A stretch of 64,000 nt of DNA from Leptomonas pyrrhocoris (taxonomy: Eukaryota; Euglenozoa; Kinetoplastea; Trypanosomatida; Trypanosomatidae): NCBI RefSeq assembly GCF_001293395.1, contig NW_015438374.1, forward strand, positions 200,255 through 264,254. Direction: 5' to 3'. The position numbers and the translations under genes are program-made. The notes under the pieces were generated by a model, which did no database searches, was not told the DNA's origin, and was given only the letters and a program-made list of their open reading frames with translations. Shown piece by piece: positions 51,301 to 62,205 of this stretch (positions within the stretch are counted from its first letter, which is position 1; each line of letters starts with the position of its first letter).

Positions 51301-52439
51301 GAATCAAAAAGGAAAGGGTAGCTGACTGGTGATCGGTGCGCTGAACAGTGCCCATAACGATGATGGCGGGTGCGCGAAAAGTCCAGCATCGGCGCCTTTT
51401 TTTTTTCTCGTCTTCTTTTACCTTTTCGTTCTCTTTGTCGCGAAACCAACCAACAAACGAAACCTGAAGGAGAGGCCACCTTGATGAATAAAGGCGAGAG
51501 AGAAGAAGCCGACTTGTTTTTGTCTTCCTTCTATTTTTTTTTTTTAAGGGGGGGGGGGCTTCTCCGCAAGAAAGGGAAGGCAACGAGCGCTCCAAGTACG
51601 GAGAAGTGTACTTTTGAATGGTAAAATAAAAACTAAGGATAATACTAAGAAAAAGAAAGAAAACACAGTAATAGTATTGTTGCGGGGAAGCGATCGATCA
51701 CGTCGAAGGCGTCATCGTTCTCCCGATAACCGTAGCCTTTTTTTAAATATATAAAGACTCCAGCTGAATTGGTGTGAAAAACAGTTCAGCTTCTTTTTTT
51801 TACCGGTTTCTTAAATACTTTTTTGTTTAGACATGTTGTTTCTTCTTCTGCGCTCACTTGCAACGGAAAGAAAACACAAAAAAATAGTGCGGATTGCTTT
51901 AGCAGAACGGACATGATATCGGTGTGTAAGTTTGGTGGGCATTATAAAAGGAAAAGAAAAAGAAAATGGTGGCTTTCTCGCTCTTGTGCGTGTTTACGTC
52001 GCGAACAGCAATAAGTCGTTTGGTGATGTATGTAAAGCGACAACCTTCTCCTTCGCATTTTAAGGTCTTCCAGCAAAGAAAGATACAAACAAACAAACAA
52101 CAAAAAAGTGACGTTGATATGTCAAAAGGCAAAAAAAAACGTCACGTGTCAATATCCGAGGACGCAAAGAGCGGGCAATTTTTTCTTTCTGTTGTCGTCT
52201 CGCTACTTCCGAGTGTCCATGTGCTTCTCCACCAGATGGTTGTTCTTAGACGATGCTGTGCGTGTTGCTGCCCCTATCTCCTTCTCTCCTCTCTCTCTCT
52301 CTTCCTCCTTCTCTCCACTTAATAAAACCTTTCTTTTCTTTCCCTTGTGTGTGTGTGTGTGTACGGCTGTTTCTCGTACCTTGTGTTTTCTCTTTTTTGT
52401 TTTTCTGCCGGTGTAGTTTTCCCGCACCAGCACTGCGCG

Positions 52440-52549
52440 ATTTCTTCTCTTCTTCTCTTCTTACGTTTCTCTTACTCTTATCGCAGCCCCTTATTTCTCT
52501 TACCTTCCCTTTTCCTCCTCTTCTTCTTTTTTTTGACTTTTCGCTAAAG
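52440..52549 (+). promoter_or_regulatory. Predicted spliced-leader acceptor(s) for the aminopeptidase
   Basis: Two strong pyrimidine tracts end in AG at 52485-52486 and, after 52491-52541, at 52548-52549. The second gives a 43-nt leader to the ATG at 52593. Confidence 0.65.
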
Positions 52550-52592
52550 CAAAGCCAAACAAGCACTCCCTCCCTCCCCTCTGTTGACGACA

Positions 52593-54209
52593 ATGCCCGG
52601 CATGAAGCGCACCCGCTCCGACTCGGCCATCGAGGAGGCCGCCGTGTCCGCCTACGTGGAGTCGTGCACGCACTTCAAGTCCAACGTGACCTTCACGGAC
52701 ATCTCGAAGGCCTCGGCGGTGGCCCCGCACGTGCTGCTGGTTGGTGCGCCGGGCCAGTTGAAAGACAAGACCGTCGAGTCACTGCCCTTCTACGGCCCGG
52801 CCGTCGCAGCCGCCATCGCCCGCGCGAAGGCCGGCGAGACGGTGACGACGCTGGCGGAGGTGCAGGGACGGTCCGGGTACGTGAAGGTCTCGGTCACCGC
52901 CTTGCCGGACACGGCCTCCCGCACGAACTGCCCCTACCGCGCCGACAGCCTGACCGAGGCGGTCGCCGCGGCCTGTGCGGGCGTGGGCGAGGGCGAGACG
53001 TTGGATGTGTACGTGCGGGCCCCCGCTGGCGCGGAGACGGCGGTTGCCAACGCCGTCGCTCGAGCCGCGCCGCACTCCTATACGGCGAAGGACGGACAGT
53101 CGGCGAAGGCGTACCTGAAGCAGGCGATGACGTTGAACGTGGTGCTGTCGTCGCGTGCCGCCTTCACAGGGGAGAAGGTGCACGGCAAGGCGGTGACCGT
53201 GGCGGAGCTGGACGCGATTTGCACCTCCGTCCAGCTGTGCCAGCGCCTGGTGGACACCCCGACGTGCACGCTGGACACCATCGTGTACACCGAGATCGCG
53301 ACGGCGTACGCGAAGGAGCTGGGGGCGGACATCACGGTGATTAAGGGCGAGGAGCTGCGCGAGAAGGGCTACGGCGGCATCTACGCGGTGGGCAAGGCGG
53401 CGCAGTACCCTCCGCACCTCGTGACGCTGCGCTACAAAAACCCGCACGCCGCCGCCGGGGCGAAGAACGTCGCGATGAACGGCAAAGGCATCGTGTACGA
53501 TTGCGGTGGTCTTGCTCTCAAGCCGGCCCAGCACATGTCGAACATGAAGACGGATATGGGCGGCTCCGCTGGCCTCTTCTGCGCCTTCATCGCGGTGGTG
53601 CGGTGCATGAAGCTGCAGCAGGATCACTACCACCACATCGCGAACCTCAGCGTGACGCTGTGCATGGCGGAGAACGCGATGGGCCCCAATGCGTACCGCA
53701 ACGATGACGTCGTGATTATGAAGTGCGGGAAGTCCGTCGAGGTGATGAACACGGATGCGGAGGGCCGCATCGTGCTCGGCGATGGCGTGTACTACGCAAC
53801 AGGCGAGCAGGACTTTATTCCAGACGAGGTGATCAACATGGCGACGCTGACGGGCGCGCAGGGCATCGCGACCGGCACGAAGCACGCCGGCGTGTACGTG
53901 AGCACGGCACAGCAAGAGGCGGAGATCGTGAAGGCGGGTCTGGCGAGCGGGGATGTCTGCTTCCCGGTGCTGTACTGCCCGGAGGCGCACAAGGAGGTGT
54001 ACACGAGCTCGCTGGCCGACATGCGCAACATCGCGAACGTGCCGGTCAGCCCCGGCGCAAGCCTCGGTGGCTACTTCGTGGAGCAGATGATGCACGAGCG
54101 CTTCAAGGGTGCATTTGTACACGTCGATATCGCCTTCCCGAGCTCGAACAAGTCGGGCGCCACGGGCTACGGGGTGAGTCTTGTGGCGGAGTACCTTCGC
54201 AAGTTCTAA
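52593..54209 (+). CDS. LAP: M17 leucyl aminopeptidase
   Basis: Encodes 538 residues. The C-terminal catalytic domain has all residues of the two-metal M17 site, by comparison with bovine lens enzyme: Lys298 and Asp303 in GKGIVYDCGG, catalytic Lys310 in LALKP, Asp321 in KTDMGG, and Asp388/Glu390 with catalytic Arg392 in NTDAEGR. A variable N-terminal domain of about 200 residues is present, so the size fits the hexameric family. It removes N-terminal leucine and similar residues from peptides, probably in the cytosol since no targeting signal is visible. The DSGG usual in this motif is DCGG here. The frame can be extended three codons to a TTG at 52584, but 52593 is the first ATG; Met4 is also possible. 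Confidence 0.96.
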   Translation: MPGMKRTRSDSAIEEAAVSAYVESCTHFKSNVTFTDISKASAVAPHVLLVGAPGQLKDKTVESLPFYGPAVAAAIARAKAGETVTTLAEVQGRSGYVKVSVTALPDTASRTNCPYRADSLTEAVAAACAGVGEGETLDVYVRAPAGAETAVANAVARAAPHSYTAKDGQSAKAYLKQAMTLNVVLSSRAAFTGEKVHGKAVTVAELDAICTSVQLCQRLVDTPTCTLDTIVYTEIATAYAKELGADITVIKGEELREKGYGGIYAVGKAAQYPPHLVTLRYKNPHAAAGAKNVAMNGKGIVYDCGGLALKPAQHMSNMKTDMGGSAGLFCAFIAVVRCMKLQQDHYHHIANLSVTLCMAENAMGPNAYRNDDVVIMKCGKSVEVMNTDAEGRIVLGDGVYYATGEQDFIPDEVINMATLTGAQGIATGTKHAGVYVSTAQQEAEIVKAGLASGDVCFPVLYCPEAHKEVYTSSLADMRNIANVPVSPGASLGGYFVEQMMHERFKGAFVHVDIAFPSSNKSGATGYGVSLVAEYLRKF

Positions 54210-55950
54210 GCCGGTTTTTGGGTTTTCCTTCTCCTCCCTTTACCGCCGTCCTCCCTCTCCCCCAAAAGAAAGAGGACGGATGCAAGGGTACATCGACATC
54301 GTTGAAAGAAGAAGCGAAGAGAAGACGAAAGGGTGCCTTCGGTTTCTCGCTACCTGGCTTTCCTTTTCTTTCCTTTGCTTCTTCTTTGAACTCCTTTGCT
54401 TCTTTGGCCCAATCTTATGGAAGAGGCGCTGCCGTGATCGTACTCCTCTTTTTTTTCTCTCTCTCTCCCTCGTCCTCTTGTGTTCTTGTTTTTGGTGGGC
54501 CGATCCGCTCGCTTCTCTGTGACTCAGTTGCCGTTTTTCAATTTGATGACAATCACGACGGAGTTTACTTCCCACCTCCCACCTAAAAAGAGAAAGAGAA
54601 AAACTGAAACGAAGGCAGAAGAGATTTATCTTGGCAGTTTGACGTGGCATGACCGACGTTCGCGGCTCCATTAATTCTCTCTCTACATCTAAGTTTGTAT
54701 TACACGTTGAAGGGTCAAGTTGAAAAAGGATATGTTTTTTATTCTTTCTTTCTTTCTGTTTCTTCTTGTTAACTAAACCCGATTGGTGATTGTTTCTTTT
54801 AATGCCCCTTTTTCTTAAAGAAAGAGTACCGTCTTTTCTTTCCCCGGTTTTTTTCTGAAGCTGTGTTTCCTCTCTCTCTCACGTGTGTACGCGCGCGTGT
54901 GTGTAGTGGTGGTTTGCTTTCCCTGAAAGAACTCCTTTCACTACCTGTTGTGAGAAGTCAACTTTCACGTTCGTTTTTCTCTTTTCCCCTTTTTCCCCTC
55001 TTGTTTGCGCGTCTTATTATTGATGATCTCCGCAGGCCAGCGTTCAACCGGTAAGACCGAAAAGAAAAACAAAGAAAAGAACGGGACTCTTTGCGAAGCT
55101 CACAGCTCCCGTCACTTAGTAGTGGAGCTCCTTTGTAGTAGCTGCAGAAATTTTGTTTTCACAAGAAACCCTTTATTGTTGTAGATATATATATATATGC
55201 ATGTGTGCGCGGGCCTGCAATGTTTCGAAGGGCCTCTCTTCCGTGTTGTCCCCAGTGCGACCCTTGAGTGCGAAGGCCACGACGCTTCGAAGCGTGACGC
55301 TTTCCTGCGTTCTTTTCATGTCTCTCAGTCCCTGCCCCCCTCCACGGCCTGCGTACAGAGTCGATGATGCGAAGTACGCTGAAATCCCCCTTCGACTTTG
55401 ATGTATTGAGTGCAGCCCGTTTCCTTCGTCATCTTCTTCTCGTTTTGCATCTCGACCTTTTTCTTGTTGTTTTCGAATGCCACGGACAAAACACGGCGTA
55501 GAAACACACGAGGTGCGTTCGTACCCTCCCCTCCCCTCCTCCAAAGAAAGAAAGATAAAATAAGGAAGCGTGAAAGGGGAGGACGTGAGGTGAGTGGCGC
55601 GGCAAGTGCCCGGCTGCCCTCACCACATTTTTTCGCATTCATCTCTGACTTGTACGTGCACCCATCTCTACAGTACGGCACATCACGAGGACAAAAAGGA
55701 AGTACAAAGCACAACGTTGTCCTCTCTTTAGGAGAACTCAAAGAGCAGTCTCCGCGAATACATATATTTATATTACTCGCCTTCCGATTCTCATTCCTCG
55801 CGCACGCACACGTTTATTTTTTCTTATTTCTTTCTGCTCGATTACGAGCAGTGAGAGAGGACAAGACACAAGACCGCACACGCTGCTTTGTTTATTATCT
55901 TCTTAAAAAAATATTATTACTCTACGAATACTACTGACCGTTCCCACGTA
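54210..55950. other. Spacer between the aminopeptidase and the 2084-residue protein
   Basis: About 1.7 kb, no gene supported. Contains pyrimidine tracts throughout and a short TA run near 55185-55197. Confidence 0.6.
55812..55848 (+). promoter_or_regulatory. Predicted spliced-leader acceptor for the 2084-residue protein
   Basis: A pyrimidine tract at about 55812-55840 is followed by AG at 55847-55848 and again at 55850-55851, leaving about 100 nt before the ATG at 55951. Confidence 0.6.
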
Positions 55951-58900
55951 ATGCAAGAAGGAGCCCCCGTTGCCGCCTCGCCTTCTTCCCCGCTTCCTCG
56001 CTCTTCCACGTGCTCCCCTTCATGTTTGCCTTCCTTACTTTCTCCCGCTGCAGTCCCAGAGACGGACACGGAGAGCGGCGTGGCGCCCAAGCCGTGCACG
56101 CCGCCTCACCGTGAAGCGCGACGGCGTGCACCCAAGACGGGAGCCCACCTCGCCGGGGTGTTCGGTGCGTTAGGAGCACTGCAGTCCGATGTGTCTGCTT
56201 CTTCCGCACCCACACACGCGACTGCGCGTCCGGCCCCGTCGGTTGCCGCCGCAGAAGCCACCGGAATTCAGAAACTTCCTTCACCTTCTCCTCCTTTTTT
56301 GTCATCCTTGACGCCGCGCTCCTCGTTTACGCTGCGTGACGGGGCAGCGGCGTGGATGTGCAGCCGGCTGGAGCTGCTGTGGGCCTCGCCATTCGAAACA
56401 ACGGATGCCGCAGCGTCATGGACTGGGCGAGCAGCCGATAGCGAAGAGACGCACCTGTCCCACGCCCTCCACGGCGTCCATCTTTCAGGTATCGCTTCCT
56501 CCTTACCACAGCATGGTAAATCCATCGACAGCAGCAGTGACACCGTCGATGCTGCTGCTGCTGCTGCTGCCGGTGTCGGTCTTGACGGCCATCACGGCAG
56601 CGACGCAGCTCCGAGGGGTGCGATAGACGACGCCTTCCGCGTGGCACACGCGCGGAGCCGCTTAGTTGTTCGTCTTCTCGCCCTCGATGCCCTTCGTAAA
56701 GGTCAGATGAAGAAGCGACAGCGGCAGGCCGACACGCCGATCAGCACCACCGCTGAGCCTGCGATCCTCCGTGTGACACACGACGCGGACACGAGCGCTT
56801 CCACCGCAACACCGGCAGGGATGTCCCCTCTGGTGCGTCGGTGGCTGTGGCAGCGTGCGGCGGCGCTGCCGGGCGAGCGCAGCTCGTTGCTGGTGGAGTG
56901 GCTCTCGCTGGAGCTGGCGGAATCCGCAGCGGATCACGTGCGAGGAAAGCGCATGCCTGTGGCGGACGCGTTGAACACGGCGCAAGCGGTTCTCGCGCCA
57001 CATGGAGGGCATTCGTCGACGGCGTCCCGCGACGCCCCTTCACGGGATGCTCCAATGAAGGTGGAGGTGAAGGGGGAGGAGAACGAAGATGAAAACGTGG
57101 TCTTGTTCACCTCGGAAGCGCGGGCACCGGTATCCAAAGAAGATCCTGTGATGAGCGCTGACCTTCAGGGACACGGCGAAGAGCGAGATCGCACGTTCAC
57201 TCGCACGGTTAGCCCTGAAGACGACGGCGTGTCGTCAGGCACTATCACGGGTGCATCCACGAAACCGTTTGCTTGCGAAGACGCACCAGCCGCCCCTTTA
57301 CCTTCTTCTTCATCCTTCTCCGTCTCATCTCCAGAAACGCGAGTCCCCGCGCAGCGCATACTGCGGCTTGGCATCGTAGCACCAGTACCTGCTATGGCCA
57401 ACGACAGTGTTGATGTGCCGCTGCCTTCGGTGCCGGTGACGCCAGTGCTGTTCGACAAGGGTAGGGTCGTGATGGAAACACGCAACAATCGCAGCAGCAG
57501 CAGCAGCAGCCGCGGCGATGCACGACACCTGAGAATCTCGCTGCTTCGTCCGACTGCAGCGCCGACGTCGACCGCGGCCGATGGCGATGAAGGAGAGACG
57601 GTGGAAGTGACCGGGAAGACAGGGAAGCTGTGCGGGGCGGTGAGGGAAGAAGGCGCTCCCGCTGTCGTGGCCGCCAAGACGGAAGCTGAAGCCAAAGAGG
57701 GGTGCGCCATTCAAGTGGTGGCAACACCCCCCGACACATACACAACAGAGGAGGAGAAGGCGGCGACAAACGCAGAGATGGAAGGGCGGGTACGGCAGGC
57801 ACGTTGGCGCAGAATAGCGCCCTTCGTCTTCTACGCCCCTCGTGGCAGTTCGACGGAGGGCAGCGTGCGAACGGTGTTGACGGCGCTGGGCTTCACAGAG
57901 GGTACGTCCCCCTCCTCGCCGAGAACTCACGACAAGGACGCGGTCGATGCCACCTCTGCATCCACCTCGTATTCTCCACTAGTGCCTTCACGGCGTACAC
58001 CGGCGTACGCTGTTGGAGGAGCGGAAGGACCTCGTACAGGCTCGCCTTCCTCTTCCACAGAAGGAAGAAAAGTAATCCCCCCGCGGTGCCCTCTCGGACG
58101 GCTGCCACCACTCGTCGCGGCGTACGCATGGGTGCGTGAGGCGGCGCTGCGCACGGTGTGGGTGTCCCACATCGCGGGTGCGTGCACGACGCCATCGACG
58201 GCGCCCTCGCCCTTCCCGTGTGTCGCCTTCGCCGACGGCCGTGTCTCTGCCGCCTTGGCGGACCTCCTGTGTGTCCCGCTTTCCGTGACGACTCGTGCCC
58301 GCAGCAACACAGACGGCGCCCCCAAAGCCGCTCCCCACTGCTTTCGCCTCCCTGCGGCGTTTGAGCGCAACCTGCACGCCTATTTGTGCTACCCGCTGGC
58401 AGGTGTGACGGCAGCGCACCTCGCGGAGCCTGCGACGGCGCCTCCCGATCGGGAAGTCGGAGAAGACGTTTCTCGACCTCCGTTGTTGACGGTGCAGGAC
58501 TGGCAGGCGTACCTGGACTTTCGCTACGGCGTTCCAGCCCGTCGTCGCCGCGGCACCCCCGCACGTGTGGGCACATCAGCCACGACGAAAGACGTGGAGG
58601 GTGGAACGCGGCAAGCGCTGAGTCATGGTGCCGAGATCAGTCCATTGGACGAACCCGTCAAACGTCCCCGCCAACGCACCGCTCCTGCACCTGCTTTTGC
58701 AAAGCCGCCTCTTCTTACGTTCTCTGCTGCTGCGACGGTGGCGGCGGGCTACGCTGCGCGAATCTCACCGATGTACTCCGCCGTCATGGATGTGGCGGCG
58801 GCTCTGGTTTTCACGGAGCTGCGTCGTGCGTGTGTGCTCGCCGTGGATGAACGCACACGCGGCGTGAAGGTGGATGCCACCGTGCGCACCGATGCCGACG

Positions 58901-61900
58901 GTGCAGAAGAACTACGTAGCGTGGCAAATATCAATAATCGAGATCGAAAGACAGCAGGAGTAGCGCAGTCGTCATATCCATCCACAGCATCCGCCGTGGA
59001 AGCCTTCGCAAATGAAGAAGGGAAGCAGAGGTCGAGGGATCACAGCGAACTGCCACTGGAAATTCGCGCCACCGCAGTCAGCACAGCGGCACCAGCAGCA
59101 GCAACAGTACCCCCCCTTCGGGCGTACACGACGGCATCAACTATTTCTCCTGAACAGGCGATGCAGCTCGTGCTGGAAGACGAGATCGAAGACGACGCCT
59201 CCCTTTGCTGCTACGCCCACCAGAACATGTGTGGCTTGTGCGCGCCTTCCGTATCCGTACCGAAGGCGCCGCCCTCCCACTCGTGCCCGTGCGGTGCGGC
59301 GTGGCCGACGGACAAACCTCAGTCGGCGCCTGGGCATTCGAGCAGCAGCAGCGGCAGCGGTGCAGCAACAGGAGCAAATGTGGACACCACCTCCATGGAC
59401 CGCAGCAGCGCTGCTGTTGCTGCTGCTACTGCTCCGGATGTGCAGACACCGAGTGCTGCCTACGCAGCGAATTTGTGGCTAGGCGTTGTCGCCGTGTTGA
59501 GCGCAGGTGAGAGCGGCGTTGCGCAGCACCTCCGCAGCGTGCTCCTGCCACCCACGTGCCTGCCATCGTCTCCACAGCTGTCTGTAGAAGCGTTGGCGAT
59601 AACAACTGCTGTTGCTGCGGATGCTGCTAGCGCTGTTGGCTCTGTTCGACCTTCCGCTGCCTCGCTGGCACCCTTTACCATGCCTACGCTCTTTCGCAGT
59701 ACCCTGGAGGACCTGTACAAGGAGGAGGCGGCGCTGCGCGCACGCCCGGCCCCACCTCTGTGCCTGCCGCTGGGCTGCTACCCGGAAGAGTTAAAGAGGC
59801 AGCAGGAGCGAGTCGATGCAAATAAGGCGGCGATGCTTGAGAGCTCCGTCGCAGCTGTCGCGGCGATTGCCCTGCGTCACCCACGCCTTCTGCTTCGTCA
59901 AACACACCTGCTCTGGCGCCTCAGCTGTGCAAGTTTGGCGTCGCCCACGGCGAGAGAGGGGAAAGCAATATCGCAGGGAAGGACCAGTGCTGCTGCTGCT
60001 GATGGTGATGATGCTGACGACAGCCAAAATGATTGCAACGATAACGATCAACACGTGTGGCGTGGCGAGTTCGCGTCTCGCGTCAGCAGCTTTGTGGAGT
60101 GCGTTCAGCTGGCCTCGTGCGCTGGGCTGCCGGCACCGCTGGCGACGTCGCTCGTGCCTGCCGAGCCGCAGCGCTGGGCGGCGCGCAAGGCGCGAACAGT
60201 CGCGATGGCACCCACAGCGGGGGAGACGTCTTTGCCGGAGAAAGAACGGGAGACGCAGGCGCAGCGCACGTCTCTGCTGACACGCGCCGCTGGCGCGATA
60301 ACCGCAGCAGCGAAGTCTCCCGCCGCTACCGCTGCTGTTGCTACTTCCACGGAAGTCACAATGAAAGCACACGGCGACACTTCTCTCTCACCCCCTACAC
60401 AGGACCACACAACTTCCACCGTTGCCACTGCCACGCCGCCGCCGCCGGCCTCACGCCCCCGACTGCATCTGCGGCTGCTATCCGTCGCGTCTCCTGTCTC
60501 ACGCACTTCGTCCGATTCGGTCACCGCGGGCGTTGACACCGCGCCTTCGCCGAAATGTGAGCGCAGCCCTTGCCCCGCCGTTCGTGAAAGCGAACGTAGT
60601 CGTGCATCTGCGAGGAAAGATCATGGAAAGCGGACCCGGATGAAAGATGTGGCCAACCCACACAGCAACGATGCCGATGTCCACCCTCCTACCCCTGCTG
60701 CTGATGCTGCTGTTACCGCGTTGCCACCGTTGGATGGGCTGGCCGATCTACAGGTACGCTGGGTACTCCCGACAGGCAGCACTGCCAATACTGCTTCTGC
60801 CGCCGCTGCGTCTTTTTCTGCGTCTTCTTCTTCCCCTTCTCTACCGGCGATGTCGCTGATAACGCTGGTGTCCGATGTCCTCTGGGGTACGCTGCAACAC
60901 ATGGGGACGTATGAAGCGAAGGAGTGGACACCGGGGAAGCCGTTGCCCTCTACTGCCGCCGCCGCCGTAACTGCAACAGGAAGTGTCACGCACTTGGTCT
61001 TGTCGAAGGGAGGTGTTGACGTGAAAGACGCGAGGGGCGGGACTTCAGCTCCTGCGTTCGTGCGTCCACCGCGACGCACGTTAATGCTGCGGCTTTCCCC
61101 GGCCTACGCGGAGCTGCAGCGAGTCTGGCAAGCGTTGCGACCTTTGTCTTTCCTAATTGAACGTGGGACGTCAGACACGCGCGCATCTGCTGTCATCGCT
61201 GACCATCTACGCCTTTCGCATGGTGTTCGACTCAGAGAAGGACCTGCACTGGATGTCGTACTGCCACTTGCGCCGGTTGCGTCGCCTTCTGCTTTGCAGT
61301 CGGATAGGGTTCAGCCGCAACACCGCAGGAAATCCTCGTGTTCTCCTTCTTCCTCTTTATCTGCCGCTTCGGTGGTCTCTCCTTCTGACCCCACGAAGAA
61401 CGCAGTGAGAGCGGCAAAGCTGGGCTTGACAGCGCCGTCGCACGCCGATGTGCGCCACTACGCTTCCCTCGCTGCGTCGCTGCGCGGAGTGCTGTGCGTC
61501 TCACTTGGCTACGCCGTCTACGCATTGCTGCATCGCACGTGGGAGCTATGGACGTCGGCCACAAAGGATCAGTGTGAAGGCAGCGGTGACGCTGCTGCCG
61601 CTTCGGTGGCCCCCTCTCGATGCCCACGGACAACGCCAACAGATGCGATCGGTCCGCGTATTGCTGCGTCTTCCACGGCGCGCTCTTCTTCGAATGACAC
61701 CACCACCACCAGCGTTGTTGACCGGTGGACGTGGTTGGCGGCGCAACTGCAAACGCTGCACGACGAAATCCTGCAGCCGCTGAATCGCATCTGCACGGTG
61801 TACATCGACGAGCCCGTGTCGCCGTCGCAGCATGACGACGACGGAGACGCAGACGCAGAGAGTGGGGATGCGGGCGTGTCGTGCACTAGCACCGGCCCTC

Positions 61901-62205
61901 GGCAGCCACGTGTCACTACGGCCGCCTGGCTGCTGTACAAGCCCTTCGCGCACCGTCTCTTTCCTTCATTGATTTGCGCCTTCGACGCGGCTCTTGCGCC
62001 GCCAGCGGCAGAGGATGACGTCAAGGACGATGACGAGTTGGATGGTGCACCGTTGAACCGGCCAAGCTCTCGCGCGGACGTGGCGAATACCCAACGGGAG
62101 GTGCGGACCGCGTGGGTGCGCGTGTGCGCGTCGCTGCAGCAAGCTGGTGTGGCACTGCCGGGACGTGCACCCCCGTTGCGAGGGAAGACGAAAGCGCGAG
62201 AGTGA
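55951..62205 (+). CDS. Very large low-complexity protein, function unknown
   Basis: Encodes 2084 residues from MQEGAPVAASPS. Rich in Ala, Ser, Thr and Pro with Ala/Ser homopolymers from GCT/GCA runs, no signal peptide and no obvious membrane segment. Between disordered linkers are short ordered-looking blocks: about residues 290-345 (RRWLWQRAAALPGERSSLLVEW), 800-870 (FRLPAAFERNLHAYLCYPLAGV and TVQDWQAYLDFRYG), a Cys-rich patch at about 1087-1120 (CCYAHQNMCGLC and SCPCGAAW) that might bind zinc, and 1710-1780 (RTLMLRLSPAYAELQRVWQAL). I recognise none of them. The uninterrupted 6.2-kb frame with coding-like base use makes it a real gene. A TTG at 55888 extends the frame but 55951 is the first ATG. 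Confidence 0.8.
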   Translation: MQEGAPVAASPSSPLPRSSTCSPSCLPSLLSPAAVPETDTESGVAPKPCTPPHREARRRAPKTGAHLAGVFGALGALQSDVSASSAPTHATARPAPSVAAAEATGIQKLPSPSPPFLSSLTPRSSFTLRDGAAAWMCSRLELLWASPFETTDAAASWTGRAADSEETHLSHALHGVHLSGIASSLPQHGKSIDSSSDTVDAAAAAAAGVGLDGHHGSDAAPRGAIDDAFRVAHARSRLVVRLLALDALRKGQMKKRQRQADTPISTTAEPAILRVTHDADTSASTATPAGMSPLVRRWLWQRAAALPGERSSLLVEWLSLELAESAADHVRGKRMPVADALNTAQAVLAPHGGHSSTASRDAPSRDAPMKVEVKGEENEDENVVLFTSEARAPVSKEDPVMSADLQGHGEERDRTFTRTVSPEDDGVSSGTITGASTKPFACEDAPAAPLPSSSSFSVSSPETRVPAQRILRLGIVAPVPAMANDSVDVPLPSVPVTPVLFDKGRVVMETRNNRSSSSSSRGDARHLRISLLRPTAAPTSTAADGDEGETVEVTGKTGKLCGAVREEGAPAVVAAKTEAEAKEGCAIQVVATPPDTYTTEEEKAATNAEMEGRVRQARWRRIAPFVFYAPRGSSTEGSVRTVLTALGFTEGTSPSSPRTHDKDAVDATSASTSYSPLVPSRRTPAYAVGGAEGPRTGSPSSSTEGRKVIPPRCPLGRLPPLVAAYAWVREAALRTVWVSHIAGACTTPSTAPSPFPCVAFADGRVSAALADLLCVPLSVTTRARSNTDGAPKAAPHCFRLPAAFERNLHAYLCYPLAGVTAAHLAEPATAPPDREVGEDVSRPPLLTVQDWQAYLDFRYGVPARRRRGTPARVGTSATTKDVEGGTRQALSHGAEISPLDEPVKRPRQRTAPAPAFAKPPLLTFSAAATVAAGYAARISPMYSAVMDVAAALVFTELRRACVLAVDERTRGVKVDATVRTDADGAEELRSVANINNRDRKTAGVAQSSYPSTASAVEAFANEEGKQRSRDHSELPLEIRATAVSTAAPAAATVPPLRAYTTASTISPEQAMQLVLEDEIEDDASLCCYAHQNMCGLCAPSVSVPKAPPSHSCPCGAAWPTDKPQSAPGHSSSSSGSGAATGANVDTTSMDRSSAAVAAATAPDVQTPSAAYAANLWLGVVAVLSAGESGVAQHLRSVLLPPTCLPSSPQLSVEALAITTAVAADAASAVGSVRPSAASLAPFTMPTLFRSTLEDLYKEEAALRARPAPPLCLPLGCYPEELKRQQERVDANKAAMLESSVAAVAAIALRHPRLLLRQTHLLWRLSCASLASPTAREGKAISQGRTSAAAADGDDADDSQNDCNDNDQHVWRGEFASRVSSFVECVQLASCAGLPAPLATSLVPAEPQRWAARKARTVAMAPTAGETSLPEKERETQAQRTSLLTRAAGAITAAAKSPAATAAVATSTEVTMKAHGDTSLSPPTQDHTTSTVATATPPPPASRPRLHLRLLSVASPVSRTSSDSVTAGVDTAPSPKCERSPCPAVRESERSRASARKDHGKRTRMKDVANPHSNDADVHPPTPAADAAVTALPPLDGLADLQVRWVLPTGSTANTASAAAASFSASSSSPSLPAMSLITLVSDVLWGTLQHMGTYEAKEWTPGKPLPSTAAAAVTATGSVTHLVLSKGGVDVKDARGGTSAPAFVRPPRRTLMLRLSPAYAELQRVWQALRPLSFLIERGTSDTRASAVIADHLRLSHGVRLREGPALDVVLPLAPVASPSALQSDRVQPQHRRKSSCSPSSSLSAASVVSPSDPTKNAVRAAKLGLTAPSHADVRHYASLAASLRGVLCVSLGYAVYALLHRTWELWTSATKDQCEGSGDAAAASVAPSRCPRTTPTDAIGPRIAASSTARSSSNDTTTTSVVDRWTWLAAQLQTLHDEILQPLNRICTVYIDEPVSPSQHDDDGDADAESGDAGVSCTSTGPRQPRVTTAAWLLYKPFAHRLFPSLICAFDAALAPPAAEDDVKDDDELDGAPLNRPSSRADVANTQREVRTAWVRVCASLQQAGVALPGRAPPLRGKTKARE

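Larger units (their letters stand above)
48158..52592. other. Longest spacer of the window
   Basis: About 4.4 kb without a supported gene. AT-rich, with CA (about 48171-48186), TG (48349-48387), TA (about 49592-49605), AAT/TTA and CT repeats and many pyrimidine tracts. Frames on both strands are low-complexity. The length would fit a long 3' UTR, a lost gene or an unrecognised non-coding RNA. Confidence 0.6.

Noticed and set aside
50652-51479. 275-codon minus-strand frame in the 4.4-kb spacer
   Set aside because: Lys/Glu/Arg-rich translation of the complement of pyrimidine tracts; no gene features.
55360-55395. GATGATG followed by CTGA, resembling C/D snoRNA boxes
   Set aside because: Boxes are too close together and no second box pair is present.
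55888-55950. TTG-initiated extension of the 2084-residue protein
   Set aside because: Encodes a Phe/Lys/Tyr-rich stretch from AT-rich leader DNA; the ATG at 55951 is preferred.
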